Source of the DNA: Fibrobacter sp. UBA4375
Lineage (GTDB): Bacteria; Fibrobacterota; Fibrobacteria; Fibrobacterales; Fibrobacteraceae
DNA: 13,426 nucleotides
Assembly: GCA_002391195.1 (NCBI GenBank)
Contig: DGRZ01000012.1
Span: 22,789-36,214, forward strand
Reading direction: 5' to 3'
Part shown: piece by piece, positions 1-5,527 of the stretch
How positions within the stretch are numbered: position 1 is the stretch's first letter
Layout of the letters: every line of letters starts with the position of its first letter
Notes under the pieces: generated by a model
Databases searched by the model: none
Told to the model about the DNA's origin: nothing
The model's input: the letters and a program-made list of their open reading frames with translations, nothing else
Position numbers and translations under genes: made by a program

Positions 1-748
1 GGCGGAGGTTAGAGTCGATGCGGTTGGGCTGGCCGGGGCCAAGGCCGATGACCTGGAAGTAGCCGCGGGCGTACTCGTAACCCATGACGATGGCGTTAGA
101 CTTGGTGTGCTTGGTCACGATCCAAGTGAAGCGGGCGAGGGCTTCCTTGTTCTTTGCGAACTTCTTCTTGGTGACGCATTCGAACTTTTCGTAAACGTCC
201 ACGTCGCGGTCCTGAACCAGCATGCCTCCGATCACGTGCTTGTACACCTTGCAGCGGGTTGCCTTCTTGATCTTGCCCACTTCAAGGAGACGAATGTCCT
301 TGGACTTGTTCTTCAAAAATTCCAGAGCGTCCTTGTCGAATGCCGGGGCGAGAAGGATTTCGACGAACTTGCCCTTCAGGAATTCGGCGGTTTTCAGGTC
401 CACCTTCTTGGTTACGGCGATCACGGAACCGAAGGCCGACACCGGGTCACCTTCCCAGGCGGCTTCCATGGCGTTGCGCAGGGTCTTGCCGGTAGCAAGG
501 CCACAGGGATTCATGTGCTTTACGATAATAACGGCATTTTCGTCTGCGAATTCGCGGGCCATTTCCAGGGCGGCGTCTGCATCCACGATGTTATTGTAGG
601 AGAGTTCCTTACCCCAGAGCTGCTTCGCGGTGGCGAGGCTTGCTTCGGTGCAGGTCGGGTCGCGGTAGAAGACGGCGGACTGGTGGGAGTTTTCACCGTA
701 GCGCATGGGCTTCGGGTCAACGAATTTCAAAACGAGTTCTTCGGACAT
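1..748 (-). CDS. purH: AICAR formyltransferase, stand-alone PurH C-terminal domain (partial)
   Basis: This enzyme transfers the formyl group of 10-formyl-THF to AICAR, the penultimate step of purine synthesis, in the cytoplasm. The 249 codons visible read through the window edge, so the C-terminus is missing. Near the start is RYGENSHQS (the LRYGENPHQ motif that opens the AICARFT domain), followed by GKELSYNNIVDADAA, VKHMNPCGLATG (the catalytic Lys-His pair of the family), DPVSAFGSVIA and APAFDKDAL. In ordinary bifunctional PurH (~520 aa) the RYGENPHQ motif lies around residue 200, after the IMP cyclohydrolase domain. Here it lies at residue ~16, so that domain is absent. The start is supported by AAAGGA 5 nt upstream of the ATG. 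The nearest upstream gene on the same strand ends 272 bp away, so it probably has its own promoter. The family call is secure; whether IMP cyclohydrolase is encoded elsewhere cannot be seen here. Confidence 0.93.
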   Translation of the reverse strand, partial: MSEELVLKFVDPKPMRYGENSHQSAVFYRDPTCTEASLATAKQLWGKELSYNNIVDADAALEMAREFADENAVIIVKHMNPCGLATGKTLRNAMEAAWEGDPVSAFGSVIAVTKKVDLKTAEFLKGKFVEILLAPAFDKDALEFLKNKSKDIRLLEVGKIKKATRCKVYKHVIGGMLVQDRDVDVYEKFECVTKKKFAKNKEALARFTWIVTKHTKSNAIVMGYEYARGYFQVIGLGPGQPNRIDSNLR

Positions 749-776
749 GATTTTTCCTTTGTGATTTACGATAGTC

Positions 777-782
777 AATATA
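777..782 (-). promoter_or_regulatory. Putative -10 element of the AICARFT gene
   Basis: On the minus strand GCTATATTGAC gives a TATATT hexamer ending 28 nt before the ATG at 748. Transcription would start about 20 nt upstream of the gene, leaving room for the AAAGGA ribosome site. No clear -35 is visible. The same CTATATT core lies in front of several other genes in the window. Confidence 0.45.
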
Positions 783-791
783 GCAAATTAA

Positions 792-828
792 GGTTCGAGG
801 TTCGAGGCTCGAGGCTCGAGGTGCGAGG
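792..828. repeat. 7-bp tandem repeat GGTTCGA/GGCTCGA
   Basis: Five tandem heptamers (GGTTCGA twice, GGCTCGA twice, GGTGCGA once) plus GG, with no indels. The same word set occurs in reverse complement at 9611-9647 (CCTCGAACCTCGTGCCTCGAA and following), so these words are a shared vocabulary of the intergenic regions. Related words (GGGGCTCGAG, GGGGCTCGGG) recur at 921-942. Confidence 0.8.
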
Positions 829-830
829 AA

Positions 831-905
831 TGTCATCCTCGCTGTCATTCTGGAGCCTGTCATTCTGGAGCGCAGCGATAGAAACTGCGATAGAATCACG
901 AGGAT
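831..905. repeat. Composite TGTCAT repeat enclosed by a 7-bp inverted repeat
   Basis: CTGTCATTCTGGAGC is repeated exactly in tandem (842-856, 857-871) after a partial copy, TGTCATCCTCGC (831-842). GCGATAGAA follows twice (875-883, 887-895). The block is bracketed by ATCCTCG (835-841) and its reverse complement CGAGGAT (899-905). It resembles the TGTCATYC tandem at 12810-12893. It lies between two minus-strand genes. No coding role is seen. Confidence 0.7.
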
Positions 906-960
906 CCGCTTGAGGTGTTTGGGGCTCGAGATACGGGGCTCGGGGGCGAGATTAATGTGG

Positions 961-1020
961 AGTGTGGAATGTGAAGTGTGAGATTAATCATTTCTCATTA
1001 CACATCACACATTTCACACT
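961..1020. repeat. Imperfect 24-bp inverted repeat downstream of the nifU-like gene
   Basis: Positions 961-984 and 997-1020 pair at 18 of 24 positions around a 12-nt loop. Both arms are built from GTGTG/GTGAA-type words. The right arm ends directly at the stop codon of the minus-strand nifU-like gene, so it could fold in the 3' end of that mRNA. There is no U-tract, so it is not a canonical intrinsic terminator. Confidence 0.6.
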
Positions 1021-1842
1021 CTAAAACAAGCTGGTCGGCGGGTTGTTGTCGTCGAGACCCGGCAAATTCGGATTGGGCGGGATGTTGTCCAGCGGGTCCT
1101 CGGGTTCCACGATCAGGTTGTAGTAGACGTTGTTCTTCAGTTCGTCTTCGATGTAGAAAAGGGTGCCGCCCATGGCAGAGCCGCAACCGGCGCAGGCTCC
1201 CTGGTAGCGGATTTTCAGGCGGTTGTCGTCGGTCAGGTCCAGCACTTCCAGGTCGCCGCCGTCGCCTTGCAGCATCCCGCGCACGGACTGATGGAGCCAG
1301 GCTTCGATCTTCTCGATTTTCTGCGGCTTGGTGAGGGCGTTCCATTCGGCGTCGGCCTCGGCACGGCCCTCGGCGGTCTGGGTGCGGTACTTGATGCGCT
1401 CCATCTTCTCGCGGACCAAAATAGCGGTGGCCTTCTTTTCGGGATAGGCCTCCAGCACCCGCTGGATAAGCGTGTTCATTTGTTTGAGTTCCGGAGCGGA
1501 GGCATCGAAAGCCGGCACGTCGGGGGTGTCCCGCAGTTCCTGTTCCAGACTTTCGGCGGTGATAGCGCAGGCTTCTTCCACCGTGACCATCTGGATTTTC
1601 TTGCAGAAAGTGTCGGCCAGGGCGGTAAAGATGGGCCCGCCGTAGGTGAAGAATCGGGTCTCCAGAATCTTGTCGCATTCCGGGTCTATCATCAGGTAGA
1701 CCTTCAGGCTCGCTTCCTTCACGTCTACAAGGGCAAGTCCCTTCTCGTCGGCTTCAATCTGGAAAATCGCACCCCTGTACTTGGGGGCCTTTGCGATTTC
1801 CTGCACCTTCTTGGAAAAATTCGCACACAGTTCTTCGCTCAT
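1021..1842 (-). CDS. NifU-like Fe-S protein with degenerate N-terminal scaffold domain
   Basis: This 273-aa cytoplasmic protein probably delivers or assembles Fe-S clusters. Residues ~185-240 are a NifU C-terminal (Nfu) domain: VRGMLQGDGGDLEVLDL and then GACAGCGSA, with the CxxC cluster ligands at C217/C220. Residues ~22-110 look like an IscU/NifU N-terminal fold (ETRFFTYGGPIF... VTVEEACAITAESLEQEL), but the cluster cysteines are missing: the usual YGCGSA is YGGPI. A charged helical segment (~120-180) links the domains, and a Pro/Asn-rich tail (~247-273) ends the protein. The start at 1842 gives MSEELCANF; an upstream in-frame ATG at 1878 would add 12 residues across the palindrome and -10 region, so I reject it. 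There is no Shine-Dalgarno sequence; a TATATT lies 9 nt upstream. The C-domain is certain; the exact role is inferred. Confidence 0.85.
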   Translation of the reverse strand: MSEELCANFSKKVQEIAKAPKYRGAIFQIEADEKGLALVDVKEASLKVYLMIDPECDKILETRFFTYGGPIFTALADTFCKKIQMVTVEEACAITAESLEQELRDTPDVPAFDASAPELKQMNTLIQRVLEAYPEKKATAILVREKMERIKYRTQTAEGRAEADAEWNALTKPQKIEKIEAWLHQSVRGMLQGDGGDLEVLDLTDDNRLKIRYQGACAGCGSAMGGTLFYIEDELKNNVYYNLIVEPEDPLDNIPPNPNLPGLDDNNPPTSLF

Positions 1843-1848
1843 AGTGCA

Positions 1849-1867
1849 CCAAATATAGAATATTTGG
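1849..1867 (-). promoter_or_regulatory. Palindrome with -10 element before the nifU-like gene
   Basis: CCAAATAT-AGA-ATATTTGG is a perfect 8-bp inverted repeat starting 7 nt upstream of the ATG at 1842. On the minus strand it contains TTCTATATTTGG, whose TATATT (1852-1857) fits a -10 hexamer. A dyad over the -10 suggests either a repressor operator or simply an AT-rich promoter that happens to be symmetric. The predicted +1 is 2-3 nt from the ATG. Confidence 0.5.
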
Positions 1868-1894
1868 CCAGTATGCACTTGAATGGTGATTTAT

Positions 1895-1924
1895 TTGACT
1901 TGTTTTGTAAACAAAAGTTAACAT
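1895..1924 (+). promoter_or_regulatory. Candidate promoter of the Cys-rich lipoprotein gene
   Basis: TTGACT (1895-1900) is followed 18 nt later by TAACAT (1919-1924), an acceptable -35/-10 pair reading toward the lipoprotein gene. An inverted repeat TTGTTT-TGT-AAACAA (1900-1914) lies in the spacer and could be an operator. AAGTTAACAYACA at 1915-1927 recurs at 4453-4465 before the next gene. Not tested. Confidence 0.4.
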
Positions 1925-1992
1925 ACAGGTGTTTAATAATGGAGGCGAATAATATATATTTAAATTAATAAGAACAAATGAACGGGACCTTT

Positions 1993-4389
1993 ATGAAAAA
2001 ATTTCTCTTTCTTGCCGTGCTGGTTTCGGCCTTTTTTACCGCCTGCGGTGGCGACAGTGGCAGCAAGGGTTCTGACCCTGAAGATGGCGTTGGGCGGGAT
2101 TCCACCGACCAGGGTGGCGACAAGAAGCCCCTGCCCGACATTCCGGCCCTGGCCATGGACTCGGTGGACTCCGAAGATGACCTGACGGCCTGCGTTTCCT
2201 CTAACGAGGGGGATTCTGTATACGTCAAGGCTGCCTATTCCATTTTCCGCTGCGATGACGAATTATGGAAGTCTGTTGGCTTTGTGCTCCAGCGGGCAAA
2301 GACCAAGGACAAGTTACCCGAATGCAATAGGGACTTGACAGGATTGATGGTCCTGGTGGCGGATAGTTCTGTTGCCTGGCGCTGCGTGCTGGGGGAGTGG
2401 GTTGAAATGGGTAAGGCCTACAAGCAGGACAAGGATTTGCCCAACTGTACATCGAATAGGGTCGACGAGACGGTTTTCGTGGAATCTGACGGGAGCATGC
2501 TGGTCTGCGACGGCAGATGGCGGGAGTATGAACCCGAAGACAAACTCTATTGCGGAAGCAGGTCCTTTGACCCTGCCGAGGAATTCTGCATGGCGGAAAA
2601 ACTCTACGACCTGTGTGGTGACAAGGACTTTGACCCTGCCATGCAGTTCTGCTACGAAGATTCCCTCTACGCCCTTTGCGGTGGCGAGGAATACCGCCCC
2701 ACCAGGCGTTTCTGCGTCAGGGACACCCTCTACGATATGTGCGACGACAGCGTTTTTGACCCTGCGAAGAAATTCTGCTTTGACGATGAACTCTATGACC
2801 TGTGTGGTGGCGAGGACTACCGCCCCACGAAGCAGTTCTGTGCCTCTAATGTGGTTTACGATTTTTGCAATGGCGACGCCTATGACCCTACAAAGAAATT
2901 CTGCGTAAAGGACAATCTTTATGACCTATGCGGTGGAAAAGTTTACGATGTAGACAAGGAACGTTGCGAAAGCGGAAAAGTCCTAGGAACCTGCGGCACG
3001 GAAACGTATGACGCAAGTGAAAAATTCTGTTCAGGCAATCAGACTTATGACCTGTGCGGCGGAAAAAAATACGACACTGCGACTGAATTCTGTTCTGGCG
3101 ACGAAGTCTACAATTTTTGCGGCGGAGCAAGTTACGATGTGACAGCGAAATTCTGCTCCGGTGGCCAGACCTACGACCTGTGTGGCGGTGAAGATTACGA
3201 TGTGACGGCGAAATTCTGCTCCGGTGGCCAGACTTACGACCTGTGTGGCGGAGAAGAATATGATGTGACGGCAAAGTTCTGCTCGGGTAATCAACTCTAC
3301 GATTTGTGCGGTGGTGAAAGTTACAATGTATCAATGGAATTCTGTTCGGGAAATCAGGTGTACGGTAAGTGTGGCGGTACAAGTTACGATATGACTGCAA
3401 AGTTCTGCTCGGGTAATCAACTCTACGATTTGTGCGGTGGTGAAAGTTACAATGTATCAATGGAATTCTGTTCAGGAAATCAGGTATACAGCAAGTGCGG
3501 AGGCACAAGTTACGATGTGATGGCAAAGTTCTGTTCGGGTAGTCAACTCTACGATTTATGCGGAGGGGAGAGTTATGATGTGTTAGCCGAGTTCTGTTCT
3601 GATAACCGGGTTTATGACCTGTGTGGAGGACAATCTTATGATGTGAGATTCAACGAGTGTCAAGGAGGCAGCGTTGTGGATGTTACCCGCTGCTGCTCAG
3701 TGAGCGGGATCTGTTCATCGGAGTCGGAGCGTTACAACTACAAAACCCATTTTTGCGATTCTCGCCCCACACAGTATAAGATATATAGAATGACCACCAT
3801 AGGGACGCAGACCTGGATGGCGGAAAACCTAGACTATGCCGATAGTGTAACGACTCCGAGTCTAAAGGGCAAATCCTGGTGTTACAACAATAAACCAGAC
3901 AGTTGCGTCAAGTATGGTCGCCTATACACCTGGGCGGCGGCAATTGACTCCGTCAGGCTCTATAACGGTGGCAACGGTGTGGATTGCGGTTACGGCAAGG
4001 CCTGTACGCTGCCTGAAAAACGGGGGATTTGCCCGCCGGGCTGGCACCTGCCCAGTTACGACGAATGGGAAACCCTGTTTACGGCGGTGGGCGGCAAGTC
4101 AACGGCTGGCAAGGTTCTCAAGTCGCAGACGGGTTGGTATGACAGTGGCAATGGTACGGATGCCTTCGGGTTTTCCGCCTTGCCTGCTGGCCGCTGGCAC
4201 ATCTATGACTTCTTCGACGAAGTTGGCTACCGCGCGTATTTCTGGAGTTCTTCGGAGGTCTGGACTTCGGAGGACGGTAGCCTCAGCGCGTACATCATGG
4301 GCTTGCGCTACGGCAGCGACTATGGGCGCCTGGACTACGACTACAACAATAAGGGCTTAGGGTTTTCAGTTCGTTGTTTGCAGGACTAG
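1993..4389 (+). CDS. Cys-rich repeat lipoprotein with Fib_succ_major domain
   Basis: A 798-aa exported lipoprotein of unknown function. Residues 1-18 (MKKFLFLAVLVSAFFTAC) are a lipoprotein signal ending at the lipidated Cys, followed by a Gly/Asp/Ser linker. Residues ~55-185 hold three related modules, each with two Cys and a Trp (LTAC...RC...LW; LPEC...RC...EW; LPNC...VC...RW). Residues 187-564 are 18 tandem 21-residue units of the form CGGxxYDxxxxFCxxxxxYDL, 36 cysteines in all, presumably disulfide-bonded outside the cytoplasm. Residues ~600-798 match the Fibrobacter succinogenes major paralogous domain (GTQTWMAENLDY, YGRLYTWAAA, GICPPGWHLPS, FSALPAGR, YFWSSSE, FSVRCL). The start at 1993 gives a textbook signal peptide; an ATG at 1978 would add MNGTF. 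The array lets length vary by units, as in surface stalks. That role, and exposure on the cell surface, are inferred. Confidence 0.9.
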   Translation: MKKFLFLAVLVSAFFTACGGDSGSKGSDPEDGVGRDSTDQGGDKKPLPDIPALAMDSVDSEDDLTACVSSNEGDSVYVKAAYSIFRCDDELWKSVGFVLQRAKTKDKLPECNRDLTGLMVLVADSSVAWRCVLGEWVEMGKAYKQDKDLPNCTSNRVDETVFVESDGSMLVCDGRWREYEPEDKLYCGSRSFDPAEEFCMAEKLYDLCGDKDFDPAMQFCYEDSLYALCGGEEYRPTRRFCVRDTLYDMCDDSVFDPAKKFCFDDELYDLCGGEDYRPTKQFCASNVVYDFCNGDAYDPTKKFCVKDNLYDLCGGKVYDVDKERCESGKVLGTCGTETYDASEKFCSGNQTYDLCGGKKYDTATEFCSGDEVYNFCGGASYDVTAKFCSGGQTYDLCGGEDYDVTAKFCSGGQTYDLCGGEEYDVTAKFCSGNQLYDLCGGESYNVSMEFCSGNQVYGKCGGTSYDMTAKFCSGNQLYDLCGGESYNVSMEFCSGNQVYSKCGGTSYDVMAKFCSGSQLYDLCGGESYDVLAEFCSDNRVYDLCGGQSYDVRFNECQGGSVVDVTRCCSVSGICSSESERYNYKTHFCDSRPTQYKIYRMTTIGTQTWMAENLDYADSVTTPSLKGKSWCYNNKPDSCVKYGRLYTWAAAIDSVRLYNGGNGVDCGYGKACTLPEKRGICPPGWHLPSYDEWETLFTAVGGKSTAGKVLKSQTGWYDSGNGTDAFGFSALPAGRWHIYDFFDEVGYRAYFWSSSEVWTSEDGSLSAYIMGLRYGSDYGRLDYDYNNKGLGFSVRCLQD
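2551..3684 (+). repeat. 18 x 63-bp in-frame tandem repeat
   Basis: Every unit begins with a Cys codon at 2551 + 63n, and I checked units 2, 10 and 18 at 2614, 3118 and 3622: no indel anywhere. The first six units are the most divergent (DP or RP after the aromatic residue). Units 10-17 are nearly uniform (YDVTAKFCSGG type) and much closer in DNA. This gradient points to recent expansion in the middle and 3' part of the array. Confidence 0.95.
3271..3473 (+). repeat. 126-bp higher-order duplication inside the array
   Basis: A 77-bp stretch (3271-3347) is repeated without a difference at 3397-3473, exactly 126 bp (two units) downstream, and similarity continues past it. This indicates duplication of a two-unit block (ESYNVSMEFC followed by TSYDMTAKFC) after the single-unit array had formed. 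Confidence 0.85.
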
Positions 4390-4390
4390 G

Positions 4391-4444
4391 TTGCCAATCG
4401 CCAACGGCGATAGGCAACGGGCCTAGGTCGTAGGCCATGGCCTA
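4391..4444. repeat. Stacked hairpins after the lipoprotein gene
   Basis: TTGCC-A-ATCGCC / AAC / GGCGAT-A-GGCAA (4391-4417) forms an 11-bp stem with one A-A mismatch, starting 2 nt after the stop codon. GGCCTA-GGTCG-TAGGCC (4420-4436) follows. It overlaps a perfect 14-bp palindrome, TAGGCCATGGCCTA (4431-4444), so the last two structures exclude each other. No U-tract follows. They may act as an mRNA 3' stabiliser or a weak terminator. Confidence 0.65.
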
Positions 4445-4493
4445 TTAGTAACAAGTTAACACACAAACCAACATCCAATAAGGATTGAAAAAT

Positions 4494-5204
4494 ATGGAAC
4501 AGATTCCCTACATTCTGCTTGTGGTTCTTTGGGGTGCGGTGGCCCTCGCTGCGTTTTTCGGCCGCAAGAAAATAGTGGAGGATTGGGGTTCGCTCAGGAA
4601 GGTGCTGAAAGACAAGGTGGAAGAGCGTCGTGCCGACGCTGAAAGGGAAAATGAGAAGTTCACCGAGTTGATGGCTGGGGCGGGTGCGACTATCGACCCC
4701 CTACTCGAGGAGGCTCGGAACAACCTCAAGAGTTCCTTTGACTTGCGAGGCCAGGAAAACCAGACAATCCTATCGATGACGGTGACCTTGGTATCCATGT
4801 TCTCGGCGTTCCTTTACCTTTCGCAGCAGGTTCTGTCTATGGTCGGAACGGGTATCTTGAGCCTGTATCTGTCGCTTTCTGCTCTGACGCTTGTCTGTCT
4901 CGTGATTGCCGCTATGTTCCTGATAGAATCCTTTTCGTTGACCTACCTGATTCCCAATTCGATGGAGGAATCCGTCAGGAAAGCCCTCCAGGAAAAGGGG
5001 GATGTGTCGAAAGGGGTGAAGTGCTGCCTTATCGCCGAAAACGGGGTCCGTTCCAAGGTAAACGAGGAGTCCACCAGAATGAAATCTGCCTGCTGGAATG
5101 TGTCCCGACGCTATATGCTTTTTGGCGGCCTGTTCCTGTTGTTCATGCTTGTTATGGAAAGCCTGCTCAAGGTCAAGCCTTTATTCGGCGAAGCGATTCT
5201 GTAA
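4494..5204 (+). CDS. Unrecognised four-helix inner-membrane protein
   Basis: 236 aa, family not recognised. Residues ~5-22 form a first membrane helix, then ~65 charged residues (KKIVEDWGSLRKVLKDKVEE...) likely make a cytoplasmic helix or coiled coil. Residues ~92-112 and ~119-148 form a membrane hairpin, ~150-205 is a second soluble segment with a Cys-Cys pair (177-178), and ~207-225 is a last membrane helix. The ATG at 4494 is preceded by AAGGA with 9-nt spacing; a TTG at 4485 would fall too close to that site. It follows the lipoprotein gene by 104 bp on the same strand, across hairpins, so co-transcription is possible but uncertain. A likely terminator lies at 5381-5402. I see no catalytic motif. 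A channel-like or membrane-sensing role would be a guess. Confidence 0.8.
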   Translation: MEQIPYILLVVLWGAVALAAFFGRKKIVEDWGSLRKVLKDKVEERRADAERENEKFTELMAGAGATIDPLLEEARNNLKSSFDLRGQENQTILSMTVTLVSMFSAFLYLSQQVLSMVGTGILSLYLSLSALTLVCLVIAAMFLIESFSLTYLIPNSMEESVRKALQEKGDVSKGVKCCLIAENGVRSKVNEESTRMKSACWNVSRRYMLFGGLFLLFMLVMESLLKVKPLFGEAIL

Positions 5205-5527
5205 CAAAACCTTCGCGATAATTCGTGCAAACTTGGTTGTCACGGTATTTCGCCTTACGGGGTTTTAGGGGCGGAGCCCCTAGGCGAGGGGGTGATGGAA
5301 GACACGGCTAGATCCTTCGACTTCGCATCTTCGCTGCTTCGCTCAGGATGACACGTTCGTGTCGAGCCGTGGCTGCAATCAGGGGGATTCTTTCCCCCTT
5401 TTACTGACTGCTCGCACTAGACTCTTGTAATGATTTACGGGGCTGATGCTCGCTTTCTCGACGCTTTCCTGTCCCTATGTCGCCCATACCTCAAAGCGAC
5501 CGCAGGGAGCGACCTCACGCCTCACAA
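5205..5527. repeat. Gene-free 323-bp region of nested palindromes
   Basis: No ORF here is credible. In order: TAGGGGC-GGA-GCCCCTA hairpin (5266-5282); CACGGCT (5303-5309) pairing with AGCCGTG (5365-5371); inside that, ATCCT (5312-5316) with AGGAT (5345-5349) bracketing TTCG-rich words, and GACACGTTCGTGTC (5350-5363); then the terminator-like hairpin listed separately. The right end (5495-5523) matches 9585-9613 at 24 of 29 positions. AGCGACC occurs twice there (5495-5501, 5508-5514). Confidence 0.7.
5381..5402 (+). terminator. Probable intrinsic terminator after the four-helix membrane gene
   Basis: AGGGGGA-TTCTT-TCCCCCT is a 7-bp GC-rich stem followed by TTT. It lies 177 bp past the stop of the plus-strand membrane-protein gene, with no other plus-strand gene in between. 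The U-tract is short, so termination may be partial. Confidence 0.5.

Noticed and set aside
107..913. 268-codon plus-strand frame
   Set aside because: Antisense to the AICARFT gene, then runs into intergenic repeats.
2888..3526. 212-codon minus-strand frame with its own repeats
   Set aside because: It mirrors the 63-bp repeat; a period divisible by three keeps all frames open or closed together.
2551..3684. CRISPR array
   Set aside because: Units are contiguous, in frame and coding, with no spacers.
4494..5204. Defence or toxin effector role for the four-helix membrane protein
   Set aside because: Multi-helix membrane proteins occur in many anti-phage systems, but there is no partner gene, nuclease, sensor or mobile context here.
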